64,000 nt of DNA from Saccharum officinarum (GCA_020631735.1 CM036159.1:18577511-18641510), one strand, 5' to 3'; positions 12,464 to 23,641 are shown, counted from the stretch's first letter. Translations and numbers: made by a program. Notes: a model not told the origin generated them from the sequence alone.

Positions 12464-12639
12464 ACGCGCTCCTTGCAGCACCTGCGTCGCTCGAGCGATA
12501 AGAGGGGAAGGGGGCGGTGCCTCCGATTCGGAAGGACCTAGCCGTGACGTCGTATGGTGCCCTGCCGGCACCAGGAGGAGGACACATCGAGATGATGCAG
12601 CAGAAGGCGGAAGGAGAGATGCAACACTCGATCTGCTTT

Positions 12640-12990
12640 TGAAACATTCAAATACAATTTATGAAGGCAGATGAAACACTTGAAACATGCTTATGAAAAA
12701 CTTGAAAAAAACACTTGCCAACACTTGAAAACTATTGCAACTATACGTAACATCCAGATAAAACACATGCAACGTATGTGTGAAACATATGCAACATCCA
12801 GATAAACACACTTGCAACATGCGTCCAGAAAACACATATGAAACATTGGTAACAGACCTTTGCAACATACTTGTACAACAATTGCAACATTCCGATCTAC
12901 TTTTACAACATCCATCGGAAACACTTGCAACATACCTCTGAAACACTCAAAATATATGCTTGCAACATGCGCTTTCAGCAAAAACATGGC
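12640..12990. repeat. GAAACA/TGCAACA short-motif array in MULE copy 1
   Basis: About 350 bp of loosely repeated units of the form GAAACAcTTGCAACAtNCNTCTG and CATCCAGATAAA, spaced about 20-30 bp apart. The same array fills the middle of the copies at 17611 and, reversed, 26378. Confidence 0.8.
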
Positions 12991-13619
12991 AGTCAGACAG
13001 ACGGAGCCTGGCACATTGGGATCCCGGTTGTGCGGTCGTGGTGGAGAAGGAGGATGGCAGCGGACGGGCGGTTGTGCGGCCCCGGGCGATAGGACGCATG
13101 CGGTACCCGCAGTGAAGGCGACAATAACGGTTGGGTGGTGTGGTCTCGATGGCGGTGCGGGCGCAACGGCGGTGGAGGGGAAGGGCAGCGGGAGACGCGG
13201 TAGATAGGGAGGCATGCGGGAGCCTCGACAAAGGCGGTCACGGATCGGATGCGTAATTTTTTTAATCTGTGGTGATTGGAGGGGAGAGGAGGGAGCAGAT
13301 AGGAACGGTAGCTTCTGAACGTCGGGTCCACCAACAGAAGCGTTCGGCGCAGACGGACGTCTGACTCCCCGCGTTACTGAAAAACAAAATAGTTTTTAGT
13401 TGTGTGAGTGGTATAACTTTGTGAAGACGCCTAGTTGTCTGTATTAAGAATGACATGTGGATGAGCACAAGATGCGCTCCATCCACTGCCAGGATGGCTA
13501 GTGAAAGCTCATCGTATGTAAGGATGAGAATGTATTCTCATGCTGACCGTATCCTCTCATTAGACAACCAAATATATAGTTCTCTCGTAAAGGAGATGCA
13601 GCTAACAAACACACCCAAG

Positions 13620-13770
13620 TACCCCCTCCGTAAAAAAAAACAATTCTCACATTTCGAGAGATTAAACAATTTCAACTTTGACTAAAATTATATGAAAATA
13701 TAATAACATTCATGCTAGTTTGATTAGCATGTTTTTTTATAATTGCATTCTTTTCTGAACAGAGGGAGTA
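13620..13770. mobile_element. Stowaway MITE
   Basis: CCCCCTCCGTAAA at the left and ACAGAGGGAG at the right are flanked by TA dinucleotides, with an AT-rich interior of about 150 bp. Confidence 0.75.
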
Positions 13771-13871
13771 TGTCACAACTTACGGACACATGCTGGTGAG
13801 GTCTAGTGCTAAAAGAGAGCTTCAGGAAAACAGCCACCAATGGGGCACATACAGTAGTACTGCTGCTCATA

Positions 13872-13997
13872 GAGCCTGTTCATCCGGCTTATAATCCGTC
13901 TTTTCAGCTTGTTTTTTTAGCTGGAACAGTATTTTTCTCTCACAATAAATCAGTCAACAGTGTTTTTCAGTCGGCTTATTAGCCCAACCGAACAAGA
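13872..13997. mobile_element. Short MITE (GGCCCTGTTC family), copy 1
   Basis: It contains GAGCCTGTTCATCCGGCTTA, TTTTTCTCTCACAATAAATC and CAACAGTGTTTTTCAG, and ends CCAACCGAACAAG. It is nearly collinear with the copy at 55336. Its ends are imperfect inverted repeats (GCCTGTTC / GAACAAG). Confidence 0.75.
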
Positions 13998-14158
13998 AAA
14001 GTCTGTCTGAGTAGCGTTTCAAATTTTCAGACGACCAGAAGAATGTTTGTTTGTTTGTTTGTTGATCTTCATATACTTTAAGCACGAGGAACATAGGGAA
14101 TTGTTATTTTTGTGCAAAACTAACGACTAACGTTATATTCAAGCATCGACAACATGGT

Positions 14159-14372
14159 GGCGTGTTTAGTTCAGTAGCGGTAAAGTTTTGGAGTCCTGGA
14201 GGTAGTAATTAGTGTCCAATCATAGATTAATTAGACTTAAAAGATTCATCTCGCAAAATATATATAAATTGTGTAATTAGTTATTTTTTATTTATATTTA
14301 ATACTCCATACATATCTCCAAACATTCAATGAGATTAGATATAAAGTTTTTGGGTGGAAACTAAACAGTCCA
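14159..14372 (+). mobile_element. Tourist-type MITE, copy 3
   Basis: Inverted ends GGCGTGTTTAGTT and AACTAAACAGTCC flank the family interior: GTCCAATCATAGATTAATTA, AAAAGATTCATCTCGC and GTGTAATTAGTTAT. Confidence 0.78.
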
Positions 14373-14935
14373 GGATTTATGGCTTTCGGTTGCCAATACC
14401 CGTTTGCTGAACTGAACTGCCGAAAGATTCCCTCGCGTGTGCCGGAGGATGAGCAAATACGGTGTGTGGCAACTCGTGAAGTTGCGTGTGCAGATGGTCA
14501 GAGCTCCGACTCCGAGGGATAGAATAGAATAGATGCCCCGGGCATTGGCTGCAATTGCACGCTTAAGCAACGCCTGGCTAAGCGCAATTAACATTGACAT
14601 TTTTTTCATTTATTTATACTTACACGTCGTTTCAGATCATATTTTCTAGTTTCCATGTGCTGCACAATCAGCTTGGAAAATATAATCACGAAACAAACCG
14701 TTGCCGATGGATCACAGATTCTTTTCTTTCGTTTTCTTCTTCTAGTTTCTTGCTCTAATTTTCTATTGCTGCAAACTTTTACTCTCGGTGCGATGTTGAA
14801 ACTTGAGAGTACTACAACGACAATTTGACAGTTGCGATCCATCTCATTAACTTTTAACGATATGTTCGAATAAAAAAATCACTTTAAAACCATTGTTCAT
14901 CAACACGCGGCCGTGCCGTGCACACGAGGTGCTAT
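14370..14935. other. Intergenic DNA between two MITEs, no supported gene
   Basis: Only short frames without codon or domain support. The region is unremarkable apart from its position between two copies of the same MITE family in the same orientation. Confidence 0.4.
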
Positions 14936-15179
14936 GGGTGTGTTCACTTCGCGAAAAGTAGGTGAAAAGTTATTGTAGCATCTTTTGTTGTTATTTGGTA
15001 AAATTTATCCAATCATGGACTAATTAGGCTCAAAAGATTCGTCCCGACATTTACAGACAAACTATACAATTAGTTATATTTTTTACCTATATTTAATGCT
15101 TCATGCATGCGTCGAAAGATTTGATGTGATGGGTGGAAGAGGAAATATTTTGGGTTGGGATGGGGAAGTGAACAAGGCC
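14936..15179 (+). mobile_element. Tourist-type MITE, copy 4, with TAT target duplication
   Basis: Inverted ends GGGTGTGTTCACTTC and GAAGTGAACAAGGCC are flanked by TAT on both sides (14933-14935, 15180-15182), the 3-bp duplication expected of PIF/Harbinger MITEs. This is the best-preserved copy and shows the intact family layout. Confidence 0.85.
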
Positions 15180-15529
15180 TATGTAAATTTACTCGGTCGC
15201 TATCAGGCTCGGCGTGTAGGTGTAGCTACGGATCATCTGGCATATTCTCTATTTATTATGAAAAACAAAATCAACCGAAGCGCAAACATCGCATTTTCAT
15301 ACATGACGATAGTGATAGTAAGAGACCTTCAAATCTTCAATTCCTGTGCCTATTAGTTTGGCAGCTCTGGCTGAAAGGATCGCGAGAATTTTTCCAATGA
15401 TGCAACGCAAGACAGCTCAAGGAGCCAGGGAGGCCTGACATTTGAATGCACTGGTCAGGGCGGCGTATGCGGCCGAAAGGGCAACGAAAAAGTACTTTGG
15501 CAGCTGGAATCAAACGACCTGGTGGTGGT

Positions 15530-16160
15530 GTTGGCTGGGTTGCAAACGGATCGGATATTAATAGATAATGTTGATATCATATTTATTTTCATATTCTTTT
15601 TTCTTGAATTCAGATTCGGACACGGATAACTATTAGATATACCTACGAATACGGATTGTCTCGAATATGAATACGAATAAATATATATTGAATACGGGAT
15701 AAGTCGGTAGCGGATAGTGTCGGTTACAAATATTTCTCCGAATATTTGAGTAAAAATGACATCTATATAATATACAACATGTGCTGCAATCTTTTGACCA
15801 CTCTATAAGTCCTAATTACAACTAGATTATACTTCTAGAAGCATATTATCAATAGTTCATATACAAGTCGCATTGTCATTGTATCAGTATATCCGAATAA
15901 AATATCAGGTATTCGATATCCGGCGAATATTGATGAAATTGTATTTGTATCTGTCATCCGTGTAAAGTATTCGAATTTTATTATATCCGTATATCTGAAT
16001 AAAATATTGGATATTTGATATCCGGCGGACATTGATGAGAATGTATATCCATCATCCGTGTCGAATTCGCATTCGATATCTGGGAAATCATCCGGACATT
16101 TAACAAAAATGTCTGTATCAATATTAAGTCCCTTCGGACCGACGGACAGTCGGATAATCC
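15530..16160. repeat. Dispersed AT-rich CGGATAT-type repeat
   Basis: Repeated motifs of the kind GGATATTGGATATTTGATATC, CGAATAC and TATCCGGCG occur many times over about 600 bp. This looks like an interspersed repeat; I cannot identify its ends or class. Confidence 0.4.
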
Positions 16161-16452
16161 TTTAGGTGTTGGGTGTTGGGTGTTGGCACGGGAGAATGTT
16201 GTGGGGTCTAGATTTTTGTGCTAGGCACACGCATCCTATATTTATCCGATGCTTTTGTCTCTTTATTTTCCATTCTTTGGGCTCTACCTTAGTACTCCTA
16301 AAATATGCTCCTGAAAATAAAGTGGAACTTAATCGCCATAATTTGGTTAGCAAAAGTACTGGACCTATGAAAATCTTACAATACCGACCCCTTCGGAACG
16401 TAGAAATTTCGCATGAATCATATAAAAATTTCATAGGACTTAATTTATTTTC

Positions 16453-16507
16453 TTTTTTTTTTAGAGAAAGGGGTTGCTAAGCCCCCAGCTTTATTAGAAG
16501 GCTAGAT
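16453..16507 (-). mobile_element. Very short 5'-truncated LINE/SINE 3' end
   Basis: Read on the minus strand, 55 bp containing TAATAAAGCTGGGGGC and ending in an A run are flanked by a 13-bp direct repeat (ttaatttattttc at 16440-16452 and 16508-16520). A poly(A) end plus a long target duplication is the mark of L1-type target-primed insertion. Confidence 0.72.
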
Positions 16508-16716
16508 TTAATTTATTTTCACATAAAAACTAAGGAAAAAGGATTTTTTCTCTATTCTAAAGGAGCCTAAATGGAAAATATTAGTACACAAATAATTGGT
16601 CAGAGAGACAGAGCCTTGCACGAAACGGATGTGAGTGTGTAAGCCACTAAGCCTGAATGAGCTCAGCTTTTGCTTTCGGCTATCCATCTAGGTGGGGCGC
16701 GACGACTGTTTATATA

Positions 16717-16962
16717 TTGCTCCCGCTATTTTAAATTATAGTTCGTTTGACTTTTTTTGACTTTAAGTTTGACTATTCATCTTATTCAAAAAATTTATGT
16801 AAACATTGTCAAATTTAAGTCATTCTTAAAGAACTTTTTGTTAGTAAAGCAAGCCACAACAAAAAAAAGGTGATATTTTGCATAAATTTTTGAATAAGAC
16901 GAGTGGTCGAATTTGAGATAAAAAAAGTCAAACAAACTATAATTTAGAACGGATTTAGCACG
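16717..16962. mobile_element. Stowaway-like MITE with ATAGTTTGTTTGAC arms
   Basis: The two arms, TTAAATTATAGTTCGTTTGAC and its near complement GTCAAACAAACTATAATTTAG, form an imperfect terminal inverted repeat of over 30 bp around an AT-rich centre. Confidence 0.65.
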
Positions 16963-17601
16963 TAGCTTCTAAGCTGCAGCATTGCAACGTTAATAAACTT
17001 TGTAAAACTCATACTTCCTTTCGGTGGCACGTACCACGGCTTTAAACAGAATGATCAAATCATGATCACAGAAGAATCTTGTATTAACTTGCATATTCTT
17101 TTGGTTTTTTTACGGGCAGATTCGAAGAAAGATGTCGTGATACTGTACATGATTACAACGGTAGTGCACGTGTTTGGCCAAACATAAAGGACATCTAACA
17201 TTAAAAAAAGGTACGGATTCCAGCAAACAATCATGTCAAAACCCGCAGCAGTTTAACCAAAGCTACCCAGAAATTTTTTTGTTTGATTATTGGCTCATCA
17301 ACCTATCCTTAGAGTAGACGTTCATGTGAGCATCCAAAATAAACCAGCGAGATGGGTGAACGGAAGCCGCTAACCAATTCTTCGATGGAAAAGAAATTGT
17401 CCTATATACCAATTATAAGTTTACAACCTAATATATCTCTCTTCTAATCTCTATGTTATATACCTTAACTAGTGATATCTTAACCCTAGGAAAGGTTACA
17501 TTAATTCATATCTTTGAGCTTCCGCTTACGTCTACTTAGGTGTCTGTTTGTGACCGTAGGGACTGTGTGAATCAATCAATAAACTCATGAAGACATCACA
17601 A
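16963..17601. other. Intergenic, nothing recognised
   Basis: AT-rich DNA with no coding frame, repeat end or RNA gene that I can support. Confidence 0.4.
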
Positions 17602-17610
17602 AATTTGATT

Positions 17611-18838
17611 GGGCAGCACTAGCGCCTCGGACGTCCGGACACCGCAATTGCTCCGCCCCGTCCGCTCGGATTCGTGCACCGCTCGCGTCAGCTCTATTTC
17701 CCGCGCTCGCATCCGAACCGCCCGCTCCAGATCCGCTGCCCACGCTGCTCGGATGACTCGCCCCCGCCTCTTCCACAACAGCACCGCGTGGCCTGTGCCT
17801 CCTCCCCACACAGCCGGCAGCAGCCTGCGCCTCCTCCACGCGTTGGTGGCCACGGCTTGCCCCTGTTCGTCCTCATGGACACCAACGCCGGCGATTAGCA
17901 CTTACAACATGAAAACACTCAAATGCAACACGCATTTGAAATAGATGAAACATTTGTGACAAACGCTTGCAACATGTGTGTGAAACATATGCAACATCCA
18001 GATAAAACAATTGCAACATGAAAAAGAACACTTACTACAACATAAGACTGAAACATTCGGAACATACTGTTGCAACATATGTGTGAAAACATATGTAACA
18101 TCCAGATAAAAAACGACTGCAACATACGTCTGGAAACAGATGAAACACTTTCAACAAACGCTTGCAACATGCTTCTAAAACACTTGCAACATATGCAACA
18201 TCTCTTGATCTACTTTTGCAACATCCATAGAAACAACTACAACATACCTTTGAAATTACTGAAATACCTGAAACATACATTTGCAACATAAAGGCGAAAG
18301 CCTAGACTGGTCGATTTCACCCATCGGGGTCGGAGCCGGTGGCGAGCGGCGGTGCACGAGCACCACCGCCACTAGTACCGGGTTTAGCTCGACAGTGACG
18401 GTGGGGGATGGGGGGGCGAGGAGCGCCATGGCCGCCGGAGTAGGGGAGCTCAGTCGCTGGGGTTAGAGAGGGCGCCACCGGGGGTGAGGAGGGTGCCATG
18501 CCAGGGTGGGAGGAGAGTCGGATGCTCCCCTACAACACCGCCGCACCACCTCCATGGATCTCGCCGGAGGTGAGTGGATCTCTCTCCTGCTCCATGGATC
18601 TCGCCGAGTGGGAGAGAGGACCGCCGGATCGGGGGGCGTTGGGGGCTCCCGGTGGAGGAGGACGTCGGGTGTTGGTGCGCTGCGGCAGGGGACGTGGAGC
18701 ACGGAAGGGATAAGGGCAGGAGCAGAGCGGAGCAAGGCGTGCGGAAGTTGATTTTATTTTTTTTAGGCAAGCGGCGCATGCCGCAGTGAGTGGAGCAAGA
18801 CATCCGGCCTTCCGAACGTCTTAATGATAGCATTACCG
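17611..18838. mobile_element. Mutator-like element copy 2, perfect 9-bp target duplication
   Basis: Flanked by aatttgatt at 17602-17610 and 18839-18847, exactly the 9 bp expected of MULEs. The left end GGGCAGCACTAGCGCC...GGACGTCCGGA and the complement of the right end CGGTAATGCTATC...GACGTTCGGA match each other and the ends of copies 1 and 3. GC-rich outer parts enclose a GAAACA/TGCAACA array (about 17895-18300). It has no transposase gene. The GC-rich parts have many chance open frames and could be captured host DNA (Pack-MULE), which I cannot test here. Confidence 0.82.
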
Positions 18839-19496
18839 AATTTGATTTGAAAGAGAGAACAATCCCACAACAGGGTTTCATAGAAATCGGCCTGTCGTCT
18901 TTGAATGTTCGGAACCTGGAAATACCGGCCTAGCCGGTTTTGCATATTGTGACAACTATAGTGCACGAAAAATTGCTCAGCGTAACAGGCTGAATGCAGA
19001 TATTAAAGTGAAGATTGAGATGTTAGGGAAATCATTCAGAACAGAAGTGGCTTACAAGAAAATATAATATTATTCTTTCAACGATTATATGTACAATAGC
19101 TTCTAATTGCGAATGTGAAAGCCTGAAGCACATGAATCAGCCAATAACATCAACAACAGGAAGCCATGCGAACAACAATGCTAATCAAATAATCGTAGAT
19201 TATTGTACTGCTCCAATTATTAAACTCAACAATAATAGCCCAAGGCAAATATAGTAGTCTTTGTAGACCGAAAAGACAAGAGCAAAACTTTTTTGACCGA
19301 ATGCAAGAGCGAAACTGAGGAAGACATTACAAAGCATAGCACACAGCAACCTAACTTCTAACTTATATACATAGTAACATATGGGCAAAGGGTGACAGCA
19401 CATAACCAAACACTCTGCTTCATTGCCCAGCCCCTGCAGCATCCTCGACTAGACAACGAGCAACCTCACCTCAGCCTCCGGCTTAAGACATCAAGA

Positions 19497-19945
19497 TCAT
19501 CCATTCTCGACAAGCAACCTCAGTCTCCGGCTTAAGACGTCAAGATCATCCATCATTTGCACTCTCCACTGCTTGGCAAGCTCGCTTTCCTCAGAACCTC
19601 CATCCACATCGCCTCCATTGATAATCCTGTTAACCTTTGCCTCCCTCAGGCACTCCTCAAACACATCCAGCACAGCATTTGCCATTCGGTGCCATTGCTG
19701 CATGGCACCACCATTTTGCAGTCCACATTCATCTCATTGCTAATTCCATTGTTCCAATTGGGCAGAGCAGCCACGGTCTCACACCAAATATGATGTGTGC
19801 TATAAGAGCTGTACCTTCATGATCGTCCAGTTGCCTGCTTTCCTGCTCAAGGTAGAACATCCGGAGTATTCGGTACTGGAACCATCTGAAAACAAGCTGG
19901 GAGCAGAGGAGCTAATCACATTGTAGTCATGGGACAAATTGCATT
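19497..19945 (-). pseudogene. Decayed tandem copy of the GeBP gene 3' half
   Basis: The minus strand reads a stretch close to the C-terminus of the gene at 21711: RMANAVLDVFEECLREAK, then SEESELAKQWR and DDLDVLSRRLRLLVENG. Upstream, up to about 19945, more distant matches to the SHDYN...YLEQES region appear but with indels and stops (for example TAG soon after the HEGTAL-like stretch). The DNA-binding half is absent. A 50-bp segment at the 3' end is itself duplicated (about 19460-19560). Downstream similarity to the intact copy's 3' UTR continues to about 18975, so the duplication covered a genomic segment and was not a retrocopy. Confidence 0.82.
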
Positions 19946-21300
19946 TCTTCTCAATTTTCTTGATATGACAGAACAGAGGGACAAAATTCTGCTATGCTGT
20001 ACTTGCTCCTTTACGGAAACTGTCAAAATTTGCGTCTTTAAATAGACTCTTAAAGTCCATTGCCAACAGGGAAGCTGTGCTAAATTAGATTGACATATAT
20101 TACTACTTGTACAAATTATTGTTTAATCAACAATGAACAGTGGAATGCTACTTTTTCCTTTCCCTGATCTAAAATATTGGCTTTCACATATATATACTGT
20201 ATGTAAACATTGTATGAAAAACCAATTAAAACTCCAATTCTGAAATGAACATGTCATTATTTTCACCTTTTGCAAGTACAAAAAATTGATATTGGTGTCA
20301 ACCATAGCACTCAGCCAGTGAATGCATTTGCATGATATTCCTACCAGTACAATTATCACACATTTCATGGTTGATTATATACAGAAACATACAAGTGCCT
20401 GCAGTCTTATTCTTAATCAGTAGAACATGCATTGTATCCTTCTACATTGGCTCTATGGAGCTCAACTCTCAATGCTAGTGTACTCGATCAAAGAAACACT
20501 GGTAACACATACTTGAACGGTTGAACTCCCAACCCAAATCCACAAGCTGCAATAATCCCATCCATTCGAAGAAACAGATTGAAACTTCGAGTGCAATTTG
20601 GATCTAATTAAAGTGAACACTACCAAACTGAACATACTCTCACCTCAGGTGGCAGCAATGTCCACGGTTTCTCTTCTGCTCCAGCATCTCATTCTGGATA
20701 GCTACCAAGCCACATGTGCGGCCTGCCTCTTCCTATCACAGCACAGATGAGTATGAACAAAACAAAGAGAAGGAAACTAATTGGATGAAAACAAAACTAT
20801 CACGGTGGCGGCGGCGGCAGCCTGCACCACAATGGGTTAGAGATACCGCCATAACAGCAAAATGGACGGAAATGAAGGTGGCGATGATCTTGCCTCTCCG
20901 GCACCGCTGCCCACACTAGGTGATGCCACACCTGTTCTCCATGGATTCCTAGGGCCAACGCCGTGGTGACACTAGAGCCCACACACCCAAAACCATGTAT
21001 TGCCTGCACAGAGACCAGCCCTGGCAGCATTGCGCAGAGGAGACTGTCACCTCCTTGGAGCTTGCTCCCACATGCCGCCACCAGGAGAGAAGGGAAGGGC
21101 GCTATCCCACCACTCCTAATCTGCCAGCCCAAGCAGCCCCATCGTCCTCTGGCAGAGCTCTGTTGAGCCCGGAGGGAAGGCAGTTGCACGCAAGCGGAGG
21201 GAAGGGAAGCCATGGGAGCAAGCGGGCACTGCAGGTGGGCGTGGTGGGGTGGAAGCATGGATGCGCTGCAGACAAGAGAGCAAGCGCTTGCAAATGATTC
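19946..21300. other. Region between the GeBP pseudogene and the intact gene
   Basis: No supported gene. A GC-richer part (20795-21260) has a minus-strand open frame of 152 codons without a recognisable domain; it may be chance or an old insertion. The rest is AT-rich. Confidence 0.3.
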
Positions 21301-21710
21301 ATGCTCAATGTAGCAGGCTGAATGTAGGCATTGTAGTGAAGCTATAAGAGAAGCATTAAGAGACTACAAGCGGTTAACCAGGAAGCATAATATTATTTTC
21401 TCACTGCTTACAAGTTACAAGTACAACAGCTTCTAATTGGAAAAATGGAATGTGAAAGCCTGAAGCTACATTAACAGAGCTATCATCTATATCAACAGCA
21501 GGAAGCCATGCGAATAACAGTGCTAAAATCATAGATTATTATACTGCTCAAATTATTAAACTCGAGGGTACATAGGCAAATATAGTAGGCTTTCTAAAGG
21601 CAAGGGTCCAGCTGAGGAAGACATTACAAAGCATAGCACAATAACCTAGCTTCTATACAAATGGGGCAAAGGGTGGGAGGCACATCACCAAAGCCACCAA
21701 AATCTCTGCT

Positions 21711-22802
21711 TCACTGCCCAGCCGCTGCAGCATACTCAACGAGCAACCTCAGCCTCCGGCTTAAGACATCAAGCTCATCCATCCTCTGCGCTCTCCACCG
21801 CTTGGAGAGCTCACTTTCCTCAGCTCTCCCGTTGCTCTTTGCCTCCCTCAGGCATTCCTCAAACACATCTAGGACAGCATTTGCCATTCGATGCTCGTTG
21901 CTGCGCGGCATCACCATTTTACACTCCACATTCATCTCATTGCCAATTCCATTGTTCCCATTCGGGAGAGTAACCACGGCCTCAGGCTGCTCCTGCACAA
22001 TAACACCAAATCTGCTATCTGCTACCAGAGCAGCGCCTTCATGATCGCCGAGGTGCCCGCTTTCTTGCTCAAGGTAAAACATATCCTCGCCATTGGAACC
22101 ATCCGGAAACAAGCCGGGAGCAGAGGAGCCAATCCCATTGTAGTCATGGGAGTTGCTATCCCCAGACGCATCTGGGGGAGGGAGCGGTGTGCCCCGCGGG
22201 TTGGCGCGGCGGCGCTTGTTCCCGGAAGTTCCGGCGCTGGCCGCGAAGGGCGACGTGGCGGCGTTGGCTGGGTCCCACAGCCTGGAGCAGAGGTGGAGCA
22301 CGTCGCGGTCGTGCGGCGCGAGGCGAGCCGGGTCAAGGCCCCCCGCGACGCGCGCGGACATGCTGCGGAACTTGTTCTTGAGGCGGCGGAGCTTCTCGGA
22401 GAGCTGGGCGCGGGTGTAGGGCTGGGGCATGGACTCGGAGAAGCGGTCGTAGAAGACGTTGAGGTCGCGCGGGAAGACGAGGCCCTGCGCGCCGCAGCCG
22501 AGGAGGCCCTGCAGGAAGCGGAGCTCGTCGGACTCGGACCAGATGCGCTGGAACTTGAAGGGCGGCTGCTGCTGGTCGGATCCGCCGCCGCCGCCGGGCG
22601 CGGGCGCGCGGAGCGGGTCGGAGGAGGCCGGGGAGGAGGAGGATGGGGGCGAGGACGACGGCCGCGGGGAGCGGCGCTTGATGGGGAGCTTGCGCGCGGC
22701 GGAGGCCGAGGGCGGGGTCGGGTCGCCTGGTGCGGTCGGGTTAGGGTTGGGCGGGACGGGGACCGGGACCGGGACCGGGAGGGCCTGTTGGTCCGAGGCC
22801 AT
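21711..22802 (-). CDS. GeBP/storekeeper-like transcription factor (DUF573)
   Basis: Single exon, 363 residues. A low-complexity proline/serine-rich N-terminus ([10 protein letters not shown], then basic KLPIKRRSPR) leads into the family's DNA-binding region at about residues 95-180 (FKFQRIWSESDELRFLQGLL, FYDRFSESMP, QLSEKLRRLKNKFR, LCSRLWD). A basic KRRRA follows, with a conserved C-terminal helix (NAVLDVFEECLREAK, LDVLSRRLRLLVE) that in this family mediates leucine-zipper-like contacts. GeBP proteins are plant-specific nuclear regulators linked to cytokinin response and leaf-hair development in Arabidopsis. I start at 22802 (MASDQQ); the longer open frame to 23237 is compositionally biased upstream sequence. 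A broken tandem copy lies 2 kb downstream. Confidence 0.88.
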   Translation of the reverse strand: MASDQQALPVPVPVPVPPNPNPTAPGDPTPPSASAARKLPIKRRSPRPSSSPPSSSSPASSDPLRAPAPGGGGGSDQQQPPFKFQRIWSESDELRFLQGLLGCGAQGLVFPRDLNVFYDRFSESMPQPYTRAQLSEKLRRLKNKFRSMSARVAGGLDPARLAPHDRDVLHLCSRLWDPANAATSPFAASAGTSGNKRRRANPRGTPLPPPDASGDSNSHDYNGIGSSAPGLFPDGSNGEDMFYLEQESGHLGDHEGAALVADSRFGVIVQEQPEAVVTLPNGNNGIGNEMNVECKMVMPRSNEHRMANAVLDVFEECLREAKSNGRAEESELSKRWRAQRMDELDVLSRRLRLLVEYAAAAGQ

Positions 22803-23641
22803 GGCGCTGGCTGGCGCCCACGGATCGAGCGAGCGCGCGCCCCTCTCTCTGCGGGGCGGGGCGAGGTGCGACGAGAACGACACGGGACGGGAGGGAAGTG
22901 GCGTGGTGGATTGGGTCGCGCACGGCGCGGCGCGGCGCGGCCGGACGGACGGACGGGGGAAGGTGGTGGGATGGAGACGGCTAGGGCGAGACGGGACGGG
23001 ATAGGGGCGGAGGGCGGCCGATGGGGGGATTGGTTGGCTCGCCCGGAATCCGTGGGTTCTGTCGCCTCTGGGGCTCTGGCCGTGGCCGGTGGCCGATGCC
23101 GTACCGCCGTGCGTGCTCGAGTGGGTTTGCGGGCGCGTGGCTCGCTGACGCGCGGGCCAGGGTGTCGTTTGGTGCGGCGCGGGGACCGTTGCGCGGTGGG
23201 AGTCTTTGCGAGCGACGTGTATCATGCGACCGAACACTACAGCGGTAGATGAGCCGGGTCCTCGGTGGCTGGTGGTGGTAACAGACTGGAACGCCTGATT
23301 TTTTTTTTCTATTTCATTTTTTCCCTGTAAAATGAACTAATTTCGATAAAATTCCTGCATGATAGCTGTGAAATCCCTACGTTCCAAATAAGTTGTGAGT
23401 GGTGGTGGGACTGTTTACACCATATTTTGTTTGGCTGAAAAGTGTATTTTTTTCAACCGAACCAAACAAACCATTAGTTCTTTTTGTTGAGTGTTGCTTC
23501 ACCTAGCCGAGCAAGAAGTCACAGGAGACTAGCTATTTGGATTCTAGACAAAGTTGCATGAGGCAAATCTGCTCACCCGAGTTGGCAAGGCTGGTCTTGC
23601 TCTGTTAAGCGAGGTGAGCAAGTTAGGCAAACATACCAAAT
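22803..23641. other. Promoter and 5' region of the GeBP gene
   Basis: GC-rich to about 23260, then AT-rich. It is open in several frames by composition only. Around 23400-23480 there is a degenerate MITE-like stretch (ACTGTTTACACC ... CAACCGAACCAAACA). Confidence 0.4.

Larger units (their letters stand above)
8377..13379. mobile_element. Mutator-like element copy 1, interrupted by a solo LTR
   Basis: The left end (CGGTAGTGCTAGCGCTCGG, 8377) and the reverse complement of the right end (CAGTAACGCGGGGAGTCAG, ending 13379) align base for base over 26 positions. About 15 are identical and most other differences are transitions, as in an old methylated element. Flanking 9-mers are A-rich and imperfect (gtaaaaaaa / aaaaacaaa). 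Without the solo LTR it is about 1 kb, like the copies at 17611 and 26378. It encodes no transposase and is non-autonomous. Confidence 0.72.

Noticed and set aside
12459..13334. Frames of 60-174 codons rich in Cys/Phe/Met on the minus strand
   Set aside because: They are translations of the GAAACA/TGCAACA array and adjacent GC-rich MULE sequence.
20800..21258. 152-codon minus-strand frame between the GeBP copies
   Set aside because: No recognisable domain and no supporting splice or start signals; overlapping plus-strand frames are equally open.
22803..23237. Upstream extension of the GeBP frame by 145 residues
   Set aside because: It is Arg/Pro/Ser low-complexity produced by GC-rich leader DNA; MASDQQ at 22802 has a good start context.
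21891..23252. A 453-codon plus-strand frame opposite the GeBP gene
   Set aside because: Shadow frame from extreme GC content of the real minus-strand exon; its translation is a low-complexity Gly/Arg/Ala string.
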